In this document: piece after piece, positions 1 through 5,644 of the stretch
Layout of the letters: each line of letters starts with the position of its first letter
How positions within the stretch are numbered: position 1 is the stretch's first letter
Assembly: GCA_910579115.1 (NCBI GenBank)
Contig: CAJTSO010000035.1
Span: forward strand, 10,761 to 20,011
Direction of reading: 5' to 3'
Source of the DNA: an uncultured Selenomonadaceae bacterium
Lineage (GTDB): Bacteria > Bacillota > Negativicutes > Selenomonadales > Selenomonadaceae
Length of the DNA stretch: 9,251 nt
Position numbers and translations under genes: made by a program
Notes under the pieces: generated by a model
Database searches by the model: none
Seen by the model: the letters and a program-made list of their open reading frames with translations, nothing else
Told to the model about the DNA's origin: nothing

Positions 1-10
1 TCTCTCCCAG

Positions 11-57
11 TAGGCCCCCATTGAGGGGGGCTGTCGGCGCAGCCGACTGGGGGGGGT
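11..57. repeat. Family A palindromic repeat, copy A1
   Basis: Two consecutive hairpins are visible. CCCCC (15-19) pairs with GGGGG (25-29) around ATTGA, and GTCGGC (33-38) pairs with GCCGAC (42-47) around GCA. A G run follows. The right half matches 4703-4737 in order (G run, CTG, core, CGACTGG, G run), so this is a dispersed family and not a chance hairpin. Such elements resemble REP or small palindromic elements of gut Firmicutes. The family name is mine. Confidence 0.75.
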
Positions 58-87
58 GCGGCAAATTGAGACCGCTTGCCTGTGATG

Positions 88-137
88 TCACCCCTCCGGT
101 GGCTTCGCCACCACCTCCCCTACAGGGGAGGCTTTAG
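88..137. repeat. Family B palindromic repeat, copy B1
   Basis: The unit starts TCACCCCTCCGG. Its first hairpin is GGTGGC (98-103) with GCCACC (107-112) around TTC. Its second is CCTCCCC (114-120) with GGGGAGG (125-131) around the tetraloop TACA. It ends in CTTT and a G run. The same two-hairpin design recurs at 4534-4582 and 4763-4812. The first stem changes in compensated pairs between copies, which points to selection for structure or to spread of a folded unit. Confidence 0.8.
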
Positions 138-144
138 GGGGCGG

Positions 145-169
145 CACCTCCTACAAAGGGGAGGCTTTG
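145..169. repeat. Truncated family B repeat (second hairpin only)
   Basis: Only the second half of the B design is present. CCTCC (147-151) pairs with GGAGG (160-164), followed by CTTTG. It follows copy B1 by a few bases, so it is likely a partial tandem duplication. A further weak remnant lies at about 181-200. Confidence 0.55.
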
Positions 170-218
170 AAGTGGTGGGGCACCTCACCCTGCAAGGGGG
201 CGGACATCAGCTATCAGC

Positions 219-1625
219 TTAACGCTTCATATTAACCACTGTTTCCAGCATTTCATCGGAGACGGTGATTATCTTGGAGTTGGACTGGAAGCCACGCTGG
301 GTGACGATCATGGTGGAGAATTCCTGAGCCAGATCCACATTGGACATTTCCAGGGCGGAAGCCGTGATGGTACAGCCCAGGTCGGTAGCGGTCTTTACGT
401 TTGGCTCGCCGGAGTTATTTGACTTCTGGAACAGGGAGGAGCCCACGGCGGTAAGGCCGCCGGCGTTGTTGAACTGGGCAATCGCCACCGTCGCTTCCTG
501 CTGCACGATACCGTTTGTATAGGTACCGGTGATAGTGCCGGCGGCGTCGATGTTCACCTCCGTGAGAGTGCCGGCGGCGTAGCCGTCATTAGCGGCTTTT
601 ACGGTGTTGGAGCCAGCATACTGAGTAAGGCCGGAAAAATCAATCGCCACAGTTCCGTCATTCGCCTCACCATATCCCTTTGGGGAAAAGGTCATCGATC
701 CGGCACCGGTTTTATAGGAACCGTCCTTGTTGAATACAATCGTGGCCTCAGTCATGGTGAATTCAATTTTCGGAGTTTTTCCATCCTCCTCGTAAAAGGT
801 TTTCTTACCGCCTATAGTGCCAGCATCGCCTTCGATATACACGCTCCAGGTATCATCGGTAGTACCATTTTTTGACATCATAACAGGAACGGTGTAGTCA
901 TTGCCCAAGCTGTCGTAAACGGTGATGGTAGTAGTCAGGGGCAGACTGTAGTCTTTCCGGTATACACCGCTGGTAACCGTCACCGTGGTGCCGTCAGACA
1001 TCGTGAGGGTCAGGGGAGCCGTAGCCGTAGCCGTAGCCGTAGCGCCGGCATCCGTGCCATCAGCGTTTGTTATCTTCGTCACCATTGCCGAGGCGGCATT
1101 GAGGTTGTTGCTGTATTGGGCCATAGTAGTTGCTTTCGCCGCCATTGGCTTACCCTTGGGGATATTGATTATTCCCGGCTGAGCATTGGTATTTACCACC
1201 CCGTCAGTGCCCATCCAGCCCATAACATACTGACCAGCGGAATTTACGTAGTTACCCTGGCCGTCAAATGTGAACGCGCCGTTTCTGGTATAGTATTCGC
1301 CGCTGCCGTCCTTTACGATGAAGAGGCCCTCGCCGGAAAGGCAGAGATCCGTGTTGGAGCTGGTATTATTGATTGAGCCGTCCGTGAACATCTTGTCGAT
1401 GGAGGCGCTGCCGACACCGAGACCCACCTGAATGGGGTTGGTGCCGCCCCGGTTGTTCTGGGCCTGGGAAGCGCCGGCGGAGGTCTGGTACAGGGTGTCC
1501 TGATAGGTGGTGCGGAAGGATTTGAAGCCGGTGGTATTTACATTGGCAATGTTGTTGCCCACCACATCCATACCGGTCTGGTGAGCCTTGAGCCCGGCCA
1601 CGCCGGACCAAAGGGAACGCATCAT
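219..1625 (-). CDS. flgE: Flagellar hook protein FlgE
   Basis: This is the subunit of the flagellar hook, the flexible joint between rod and filament, exported through the flagellar type III channel. The 468-residue product begins with the rod/hook N-terminal motif (residues 4-35, SGVAGLKAHQTGMDVVGNN, then the NTTGFK element). It ends with the matching C-terminal motif at about 422-466 (MSNVDLAQEFSTMIVTQRGF to the last residues VVNMKR). The middle (about 150-400) is the variable exposed D2 region, rich in Thr, Ala and Gly. Two ATG codons stand in tandem (1625 and 1622). AAGGAG at 1639-1644 lies 13 or 16 bases upstream, a rather long spacing, and TAA in frame upstream rules out an earlier start. 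It is the last gene of the visible block, after the TIGR02530 gene. A hexanucleotide repeat encodes a Thr-Ala run at residues 196-202. Length is normal for FlgE. Confidence 0.96.
   Translation of the reverse strand: MMRSLWSGVAGLKAHQTGMDVVGNNIANVNTTGFKSFRTTYQDTLYQTSAGASQAQNNRGGTNPIQVGLGVGSASIDKMFTDGSINNTSSNTDLCLSGEGLFIVKDGSGEYYTRNGAFTFDGQGNYVNSAGQYVMGWMGTDGVVNTNAQPGIINIPKGKPMAAKATTMAQYSNNLNAASAMVTKITNADGTDAGATATATATAPLTLTMSDGTTVTVTSGVYRKDYSLPLTTTITVYDSLGNDYTVPVMMSKNGTTDDTWSVYIEGDAGTIGGKKTFYEEDGKTPKIEFTMTEATIVFNKDGSYKTGAGSMTFSPKGYGEANDGTVAIDFSGLTQYAGSNTVKAANDGYAAGTLTEVNIDAAGTITGTYTNGIVQQEATVAIAQFNNAGGLTAVGSSLFQKSNNSGEPNVKTATDLGCTITASALEMSNVDLAQEFSTMIVTQRGFQSNSKIITVSDEMLETVVNMKR
1018..1041 (-). 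repeat. Hexanucleotide microsatellite inside flgE
   Basis: Four perfect copies of GCCGTA (plus strand) encode alternating Thr and Ala at about residues 196-202 of FlgE, within the variable surface domain. Slippage would add or remove Thr-Ala pairs without changing the frame. Confidence 0.8.
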
Positions 1626-1668
1626 AGTGAATTACACACTCCTTTTTGTCCTGAATGTGCAGCGATGA

Positions 1669-1720
1669 GAGCCGCGTCCGTCGGTCGGCGGCTCAGAGCC
1701 TCCTGGAGAGGTCCGGCTCT
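1669..1720 (-). other. Two adjacent hairpins between the TIGR02530 gene and flgE
   Basis: GAGCCGC (1669-1675) pairs with GCGGCTC (1688-1694). AGAGCC (1695-1700) pairs with GGCTCT (1715-1720). The two inverted repeats abut, and the second begins directly after the stop of the upstream gene. No T run follows on the minus strand, so a rho-independent terminator is unlikely. A role in mRNA processing or protection of the highly expressed flgE message is possible but only inferred. Confidence 0.45.
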
Positions 1721-1721
1721 T

Positions 1722-2129
1722 TCAGATAATCGCTGCGCTGTCAATATTGGTAAAAATGTTTTCCCGGGCACTGCTGCCGTCCATGGCAGTTATCACCTTA
1801 CGGTTGGCCACGCTCACAACCAAGGCGATGTCGTTCAGATAGATGAGGGATTCCCTGGCCCCCTTGTGAGCCATTTTCTCCACGGTGTCGTCCAGCTTCG
1901 CCAGATCCTGTTCTGACAGGTCCAGCCGACGGCTTTCCAGCCGTTCTACGGCATGGCGGGAGAAGCTGACCTGTTTCGCCTGCTTCCTTGCTTCATCAAG
2001 GGCAATGGCAAAGGATTGTCCGCTTTCCCCGGCCTTCCCGCCGATACGGGAGCGGAGATTGCTTTCCCCGGCTGAGGCCGGAACGGGAATCAGCGGCTGC
2101 CCGGTATAGAATATTCCGAGATTTGCCAT
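1722..2129 (-). CDS. Small flagellar operon protein, TIGR02530 / Flagellar_put family
   Basis: This is a 135-residue soluble protein with no signal peptide or membrane segment. It matches the family usually found between flgD and flgE in Firmicutes operons, here recognised by three blocks: FSRHAVERLESRRLDLSE (residues 56-73), a central SLIYLNDIALVVSVANRKVITAMD-type strand block (about 94-117, key residues N99, N109, R110, T114, D117), and the end ENIFTNIDSAAII (123-135). The family is known by its location in flagellar clusters; I know of no established biochemical role. It may assist hook assembly or export, given its neighbours. The ATG at 2129 is preceded by AAAAGGAG (2136-2143), which overlaps the flgD stop codon (2142-2144). 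The two genes lie 12 bases apart and are likely translationally coupled. Confidence 0.88.
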   Translation of the reverse strand: MANLGIFYTGQPLIPVPASAGESNLRSRIGGKAGESGQSFAIALDEARKQAKQVSFSRHAVERLESRRLDLSEQDLAKLDDTVEKMAHKGARESLIYLNDIALVVSVANRKVITAMDGSSARENIFTNIDSAAII

Positions 2130-2141
2130 TTCCTTCTCCTT

Positions 2142-2672
2142 TTAGCTTGAAGTACCGGTATGAGGGGTTACCTCCGGCTCAGAAGGCTTCTCCGAGGCGC
2201 CTAAGGTACCGATACGGTTGATCTGTCCGATAAGAACCTTGTACTGTTTGCCATCAGCGGCTTCCGCAACGATAGAGGGAACCCCGTCGGCAATGGAGAC
2301 GGCTTTTATGCTGCCTTCCATGGCAACGCCTTCTTCAGTTTCCCATTGAACTCCCTGTCCGATCATGGAGGTAAGCTGGCCTACCAGCAGGGAGGTGTCG
2401 ATGTTGTTCACCACATCCATGATGTTGGACAGTCCTTCGGCCACGTTTGTCATCTGCTCCAATGCGGAGAACTGGGCCAGCTGGGACAGATATTCACCGT
2501 TGTCCATGGGGTCGAGGGGATCCTGGTAGCGCATCTGGGTCACCAGCAGCTGGAGGAACGCGTCCTTGCCCAAGGTGTCCTTGGCGGCGTTGGTGACGGC
2601 CTGGGTGGTGTCCTGCTGATTGGTCTTGGTAGTTTCCTGAGTAGTAGTTGTTCCTACGCCTGATACTGCCAT
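2142..2672 (-). CDS. flgD: Flagellar hook assembly (capping) protein FlgD
   Basis: FlgD forms the temporary cap at the tip of the growing hook, where it directs insertion of FlgE subunits, and it is itself exported by the flagellar type III system. The hallmark is at residues 37-74: FLQLLVTQMRYQDPLDPMDN followed by a Gln-rich helix ending in FSALEQM. The first 30 residues are Thr/Gln-rich and low complexity, as usual for the secreted N-terminus. Residues about 94-155 form the expected small beta domain (LVGQLTSMIGQGVQWETEEG and following strands). At 176 residues it is a short FlgD of the Bacillus type and lacks a large C-terminal Ig-like extension. The ATG at 2672 has a strong AAAGGAG (2681-2687) 8 bases upstream. 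An in-frame extension is not supported; a longer overlapping frame to 2700 is in another register. Confidence 0.95.
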   Translation of the reverse strand: MAVSGVGTTTTQETTKTNQQDTTQAVTNAAKDTLGKDAFLQLLVTQMRYQDPLDPMDNGEYLSQLAQFSALEQMTNVAEGLSNIMDVVNNIDTSLLVGQLTSMIGQGVQWETEEGVAMEGSIKAVSIADGVPSIVAEAADGKQYKVLIGQINRIGTLGASEKPSEPEVTPHTGTSS

Positions 2673-2706
2673 TTGTCTTTCTCCTTTCTAAAAATTCCAA
2701 GTCTTA

Positions 2707-2771
2707 TTCGTCTGATTTGTCTGACCTGCCTGAATTCTCTGACTCGTCTGAATCCGTCTGAATTCGTTTGA
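2707..2771 (-). repeat. Degenerate 9-10 bp tandem array between fliK and flgD
   Basis: On the plus strand five consecutive 9-base units (2707-2751: TTCGTCTGA, TTTGTCTGA, CCTGCCTGA, ATTCTCTGA, CTCGTCTGA) are followed by two 10-base units (2752-2771: ATCCGTCTGA, ATTCGTTTGA). Each unit ends in TGA. On the transcribed strand the unit reads about TCAGACGAA. In one frame the 9-base part reads as triplets of Ser plus two mostly charged residues (SDE, SEN, SGR, SDK, SDE) and ends in TAA, but an in-frame TAG lies upstream and no ATG, GTG or TTG precedes it. The array fills most of the 131-base gap before flgD. Confidence 0.8.
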
Positions 2772-2803
2772 ACTATCGGGCTGATTGGAGCTTATCGTCC
2801 CCA

Positions 2804-4399
2804 TCAGATCCGATAGTCAAGAATCGTGTCAGTGGCGTTGTTGACAGGGTTTGCCGCGTCAGTGCTGATGGCTCCCACCCCGCTGTTGGCGGCGGCAATG
2901 CCCTCGACGGCTTCGATGGCTTCCGCCCGGTCAATCCGGCGGCCGGCGGTTCCACTGGAACCGGCCTGCTGGTTCTGCTGCTGGGCGAACTGGCTCATCT
3001 GTCCCTGAGTTTCACTCCGGGTGAAGAAGTCCTCGCTGAGCCCTGCTCCCACGCTGACGTTGTCCACCTTCAAGCCCTGCTGCTGGAGCTCCTGCTTCAG
3101 CTGGGTAATCTGGCTTTCAATGGCGGCGCGGACCTGAGCATTCTCGCTCTGGAATACGGCGGTGACGGAGCCGTTGTTGGCGACGCTAATCTTCATGGTA
3201 AGCTGGCCAAGATGCTCCGGCTTCAGCTGCATTACCAGCTCGGTGGTCTGGGCGGTGCGGATCATTCTGACCTGCTCCAGAATCTGCTGGCGGATGTCGT
3301 AGACGTCAGCCGTTCTGGCCGTCTGGGGCTGGGTCTGAACCGGCTCCGGCTGGATCTCCAGAGACTGCGACTGGGAGCCTGCGGCGGCCGCCAAAGGCTG
3401 GCTCTTGTCCTCCCTTTCCGGGCGGACGCCAAGCTGACGGGCGGCTTTGGTGAGGTAAAGCTCAGGGTTCTTCGCCCCCGCGTCGTCAAGGATTCCCTTT
3501 GGGATAGCGGTACGCTTGTCCTCCGGATCTCCCTCGGGGTCGCTGAGGCGTTCCTTCAGCTGTTCCTGCCGCAGGTCGATGGCCTGAGAAAGCTCCTGCT
3601 GGGGAGTCTGGGTCAGGTTCCCGGCCAGACTGCTCCGGGCATTTTCAGCTACCTTCACATTGGCCAGTCCCAGGGCGGAGCTGTCGTCCAGCAGCTGGTC
3701 ATCGACCGCCAGATCCCTGGCGCTGATGAGGGGCTGTTGTCCATCAGTCTGAGCCTGCTTCAGGTTCATGGCCCGTCCGGCGGTAGTGGCCGTTATGGCG
3801 GCCAGGCCGTCCGGGATGGAGGCGGCAGAGTTCTTCAGCAGACCTTCAATGTGCTGCGGGTCTCCCTCCGTCACCTGTGTCATTTCGCCAATGGTGACTG
3901 CTCCTTCATAGCGTCCGGAGAGCTGATTGAGGAGCGAAGCGTCCTTTCCGGCGGTAGCGCTGTCGGGCAGAAGTGCAAGAGGCGTCCGGCCTGCGCCGTC
4001 CCCGGCTTCCTGTCCGATGGCTTCCACCCCGGCCACCGCCTCTACGGGATCAGCCACCGGGTCTTGCAGGGCTATGGATTGCTCCGTCTCCGGCTCCACT
4101 GCAACCGGCTGGGCGCCCGTCAGCAGGGTGAGAATCTGGCCTGACTTCACGGCGGTCTTTACCTGATCGTCCGGGTCATCAGTTTCTTCCGGTTCTCTCG
4201 CCTTGTCCGTGACGGTGGACTGGCTGTCCGAGGCCGACTGCTCCCGGGCTTTGTCCAGGGCGCTGTCAAAGGACCTGCCGGCTGTGCTGTCCTCTTTTGC
4301 CACCAGGTCAGTCTGACTGCTAAGGTCAGTTGACACGGCGGGAGCCGGAAGAACGGAGAAAGGGCTGGTCTTGGCATTCGCTGTATTTACTGCATTCAT
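2804..4399 (-). CDS. fliK: Flagellar hook-length control protein FliK
   Basis: FliK is the secreted ruler that measures hook length and, through FlhB, switches the exporter from hook to filament substrates. The 531-residue product has a long, low-complexity, Gln/Asp/Ala-rich N-terminal and central region (about 1-365), as expected for a ruler. A C-terminal Flg_hook domain spans about 369-454, with the conserved core LVMQLKPEHLGQLTMKISV (about 388-406) and the RAAIESQITQLKQEL helix. The C-terminal tail is Gln-rich and then Ala/Asn-rich. I chose ATG at 4399 over a GTG at 4417: the GTG lies upstream of and in frame with the Shine-Dalgarno sequence itself (AAAGGAGGTG at 4405-4414, 7-base spacing from AGGAGG), so the longer version would translate its own ribosome site. 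It is the first gene after the putative SigD promoter. An antisense open frame spans much of the gene and is treated as a shadow. Confidence 0.93.
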   Translation of the reverse strand: MNAVNTANAKTSPFSVLPAPAVSTDLSSQTDLVAKEDSTAGRSFDSALDKAREQSASDSQSTVTDKAREPEETDDPDDQVKTAVKSGQILTLLTGAQPVAVEPETEQSIALQDPVADPVEAVAGVEAIGQEAGDGAGRTPLALLPDSATAGKDASLLNQLSGRYEGAVTIGEMTQVTEGDPQHIEGLLKNSAASIPDGLAAITATTAGRAMNLKQAQTDGQQPLISARDLAVDDQLLDDSSALGLANVKVAENARSSLAGNLTQTPQQELSQAIDLRQEQLKERLSDPEGDPEDKRTAIPKGILDDAGAKNPELYLTKAARQLGVRPEREDKSQPLAAAAGSQSQSLEIQPEPVQTQPQTARTADVYDIRQQILEQVRMIRTAQTTELVMQLKPEHLGQLTMKISVANNGSVTAVFQSENAQVRAAIESQITQLKQELQQQGLKVDNVSVGAGLSEDFFTRSETQGQMSQFAQQQNQQAGSSGTAGRRIDRAEAIEAVEGIAAANSGVGAISTDAANPVNNATDTILDYRI

Positions 4400-4404
4400 A
4401 CTTT

Positions 4405-4414
4405 CACCTCCTTT
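4405..4414 (-). promoter_or_regulatory. Ribosome binding site of fliK
   Basis: AAAGGAGGTG is a near-perfect complement of the 16S rRNA 3' end. AGGAGG (4407-4412) lies 7 bases before the ATG at 4399. It fixes the start of fliK and excludes the GTG at 4417. Confidence 0.9.
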
Positions 4415-4427
4415 CACTGCTAATGGT

Positions 4428-4454
4428 ATATCGAAATGTTAGCGGTTACATTTA
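4428..4454 (-). promoter_or_regulatory. Putative SigD/FliA (sigma-28) promoter upstream of fliK
   Basis: On the minus strand TAAA (4454-4451) is followed by exactly 15 bases and then TTCGATAT (4435-4428). The flagellar sigma-28 consensus is TAAA-N15-GCCGATAA, with GCCGATAT common in Bacillus. The match is full at -35 and 6 of 8 at -10 against the Bacillus form, with ideal spacing. Transcription would start near 4421-4422, giving a leader of about 22 bases that contains the fliK ribosome site. It would drive fliK, flgD, the TIGR02530 gene and flgE as late or reinforced flagellar genes. Not verified experimentally. Confidence 0.65.
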
Positions 4455-4533
4455 GTGATTTTATTGCATTTTAATGAAAGTTTAATGACTGGCTGGCATT
4501 GAGGGGAGCTTTAGCCCTCTCCGGCCAGTCTTT

Positions 4534-4582
4534 TCACCCCTCCGCCCTTCGGGCACCTCCCCCAGAGGGGAGGCTTGGGGGG
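4534..4582. repeat. Family B palindromic repeat, copy B2
   Basis: The unit starts TCACCCCTCCG. Hairpin one is GCCC (4544-4547) with GGGC (4551-4554) around TTC. Hairpin two is CCTCCCC (4556-4562) with GGGGAGG (4567-4573) around CAGA. It ends CTTGGGGGG. The orientation is the same as B1 and B3. The first stem is shorter than in B1, but its pairing is preserved. Confidence 0.8.
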
Positions 4583-4584
4583 CG

Positions 4585-4609
4585 CTACTCCTACAGGGGA
4601 GACTTTTTT
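4585..4609. repeat. Truncated family B repeat followed by a T run
   Basis: A shortened second B hairpin (CTCC, loop containing TACAG, GGAG; 4588-4601) is followed by six T on the plus strand (4604-4609). It lies just after copy B2, repeating the B plus truncated-B arrangement seen at 88-169. Confidence 0.5.
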
Positions 4610-4655
4610 GGTGATGCCGGACACATCTCCTTGAGGGAGAGGCAAGAAGAACTCC

Positions 4656-4709
4656 CTTGGCTCTCCCTTTGGGAGAGCTGGCAGTCCGTCAGGACTGACT
4701 GAGAGGGGG
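4656..4709. repeat. Family A palindromic repeat, copy A2
   Basis: Two consecutive hairpins are present: CTCTCCC (4661-4667) with GGGAGAG (4671-4677) around TTT, and CAGTCC (4682-4687) with GGACTG (4692-4697) around GTCA. ACTGAGAGGGGGG follows. This two-hairpin design with a trailing G run matches A1. A further partial A-like hairpin (CTCC-TTGA-GGGAG) lies at about 4627-4639. Confidence 0.75.
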
Positions 4710-4737
4710 GACTGCCAGCGCAATCGACTGGATGGGG
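4703..4737. repeat. Decayed family A repeat, copy A3 (right half)
   Basis: A G run, then ACTGCCAGCGCAATCGACTGG and a second G-rich end align with positions 25-56 of copy A1. The stem is partly broken by substitutions, so this copy looks old. It shares its left G run with A2 and sits about 25 bases before copy B3. Confidence 0.55.
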
Positions 4738-4762
4738 AATAAATCAGAACTCCATTTGTCTG

Positions 4763-4812
4763 TCACCCCTCCGGCCTGGCGGCCACCTCCCCTACAAGGG
4801 AGGCTTGGGGGA
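4763..4812. repeat. Family B palindromic repeat, copy B3
   Basis: The unit starts TCACCCCTCCGG. Hairpin one is GGCC (4773-4776) with GGCC (4781-4784). Hairpin two is CCTCCC (4786-4791) with GGGAGG (4798-4803) around CTACAA. It ends in CTTGGGGG. It follows copy A3 at a short spacing, as B1 follows A1. Confidence 0.8.
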
Positions 4813-4840
4813 TGTGGATCTCCCTTGGACGGGAAGTCTT

Positions 4841-5560
4841 TTAGTAATCCGGCAGGGAGGTGAGCACCGTCCGTTTGCCGACGAAGATGATATTGGAGAA
4901 TCTGGCCGCTTTCATGGGGTCAAGCTTTGCCAAAATCTTGGCGGAGACTCCCTCCTCCATCCGCTGGAGAATGGCTACGGCCACATCATCCTGAAGGTTG
5001 TCGACGATCTTTGCGGCTTCCTCCGGCTTCATGTCGGTATAGAGGCGGGCCAGCTTGGCTATCCGCTTTTTCTCCGCCGCCGCTCTTTCCTGCCGTTCCT
5101 TATCAATTTTTTCATTGGAAACCACAAGGGCCTTGGATTTCTTAGCCTCGGCCTCAGCTTCCTTCTTTGCCTCGGCTTCAGCTTTTTTCTCCTCTTCCAG
5201 CCGCTTGGCTTCTTCTTCAGCGATTCGCTGAGCCTCCGCTTCGGCGGCCAGCCTGTCCTCCTCCTCTTTTTTCGCCCGGTACTCAGCGTACCGTTCCCAG
5301 GGGAGCTTTACGAAATACTCGCCCACGATGGGCCAGTCGTAGATTTTATGTTCGTTGTTCAGCTTATCCAGATCTACCATTTTCAGGTAAACCCCGATAA
5401 AGAAGCCGACGGTAACAAGGAGGCCGATCCCCAGCAGACGCAGAAGATTTATTCCCAGAAATCTGCCGAGACGGGCTTTCCAGCTGGCTTTCGCCGGCCG
5501 CTGGACTATCGTTTTTTTCTTTTTCACAGTGCCGGTTTCTGCCGGTTTTCCTTCTGGCAT
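4841..5560 (-). CDS. ylxF: YlxF/MotE-like flagellar membrane protein with MgtE_N-type domain
   Basis: This 239-residue protein sits between fliJ and fliK, the position of ylxF in the B. subtilis fla/che operon. A basic N-terminus (about 1-35, KKKK at 13-16) precedes one membrane helix (about 38-60). The rest should lie outside the cytoplasmic membrane. Residues about 90-170 form a highly charged Ala/Glu/Lys coiled coil. Residues about 170-225 resemble the MgtE intracellular N domain (LYTDMKPEEAAKIVDNL, VAILQRM, AKILAKLDPMKAARFS). Related MotE proteins act in the periplasm as chaperones for motor components in rhizobia; a motor or envelope role is inferred here, and magnesium transport is not implied because no transport domain is present. 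ATG 5560 is preceded by GGTGAT, a weak extended Shine-Dalgarno. The downstream neighbour fliK is 441 bases away across a repeat cluster. Confidence 0.85.
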   Translation of the reverse strand: MPEGKPAETGTVKKKKTIVQRPAKASWKARLGRFLGINLLRLLGIGLLVTVGFFIGVYLKMVDLDKLNNEHKIYDWPIVGEYFVKLPWERYAEYRAKKEEEDRLAAEAEAQRIAEEEAKRLEEEKKAEAEAKKEAEAEAKKSKALVVSNEKIDKERQERAAAEKKRIAKLARLYTDMKPEEAAKIVDNLQDDVAVAILQRMEEGVSAKILAKLDPMKAARFSNIIFVGKRTVLTSLPDY

Positions 5561-5602
5561 TTTATCACCCTGTATTCCGCATCCGCGGCATGATGTTGGC
5601 AG

Positions 5603-5616
5603 CTGCTCCGGAGCAG
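5603..5616. other. Perfect 14-bp palindrome in the transglycosylase-ylxF gap
   Basis: CTGCTCCGGAGCAG equals its own reverse complement. It lies in the 84-base gap between the transglycosylase stop and the ylxF-like start, 43 bases upstream of that start. It could be a protein-binding site or a small RNA hairpin (5-bp stem, CCGG loop). No second copy was noticed in the window. Confidence 0.4.
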
Positions 5617-5644
5617 GCCTGTATGTGACCGGGCAGGAGCGTTA

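Larger units (their letters stand above)
1..218. other. Gene-free stretch after flgE holding palindromic repeats
   Basis: No convincing coding frame was found on either strand. The stretch lies directly downstream of the flgE stop codon. It holds one family A palindromic repeat, one full family B repeat, one shortened B copy and a more degraded B-like remnant near 181-200. No hairpin followed by a T run is visible on the minus strand, so I cannot place a rho-independent terminator for flgE here. The hairpins could still protect or end the transcript by another route, which is speculation. Confidence 0.7.
4455..4840. other. Gene-free repeat-rich gap between ylxF-like gene and fliK
   Basis: No believable gene was found on either strand. 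The small open frames here are made of repeat sequence. From 4501 rightwards the gap is almost filled by family A and B palindromic units, listed separately. The 4455-4500 part is A/T-rich and carries two TAAAAT boxes that could be a weak SigA -10, but no matching -35 is seen. Confidence 0.7.

Noticed and set aside
1..218. CRISPR array or mobile element end in the left repeat region
   Set aside because: Repeats are few, palindromic and not evenly spaced by unique spacers. No transposase or cas gene is present in the window.
2768..4144. A 458-codon open frame on the plus strand antisense to fliK
   Set aside because: It begins at a TTG, has no ribosome site, and its translation is low complexity mirroring fliK codon bias. 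fliK has a clear domain and Shine-Dalgarno on the other strand.
4400..4417. Longer fliK start at GTG 4417
   Set aside because: It would place the strong Shine-Dalgarno inside the coding sequence. ATG 4399 has ideal spacing.
4455..4490. SigA-type promoter with TAAAAT boxes before fliK
   Set aside because: The best -35 (TTAAAC, 16-base spacing) matches only about half of the consensus. The A/T-rich stretch makes chance hits likely.
4588..4609. Hairpin followed by six T on the plus strand, terminator-like
   Set aside because: The stem is only about 4 bp, it belongs to a truncated B repeat, and no plus-strand gene is upstream. It could at most affect antisense transcripts.
4499..4723. Small open frames on both strands in the repeat gap
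   Set aside because: They are built from the palindromic A and B repeats and lack ribosome sites and any recognisable domain.
4841..5560. Magnesium transporter MgtE
   Set aside because: Only the MgtE_N-like helical domain is present, behind a single membrane helix and coiled coil. No CBS or transport domain exists, and the location is flagellar.
4805..5593. A 262-codon plus-strand frame antisense to the ylxF-like gene
   Set aside because: Its Phe/Leu-rich stretches are the antisense of Glu/Lys/Ala codons in the coiled coil, and it starts inside a repeat. It is a shadow frame.
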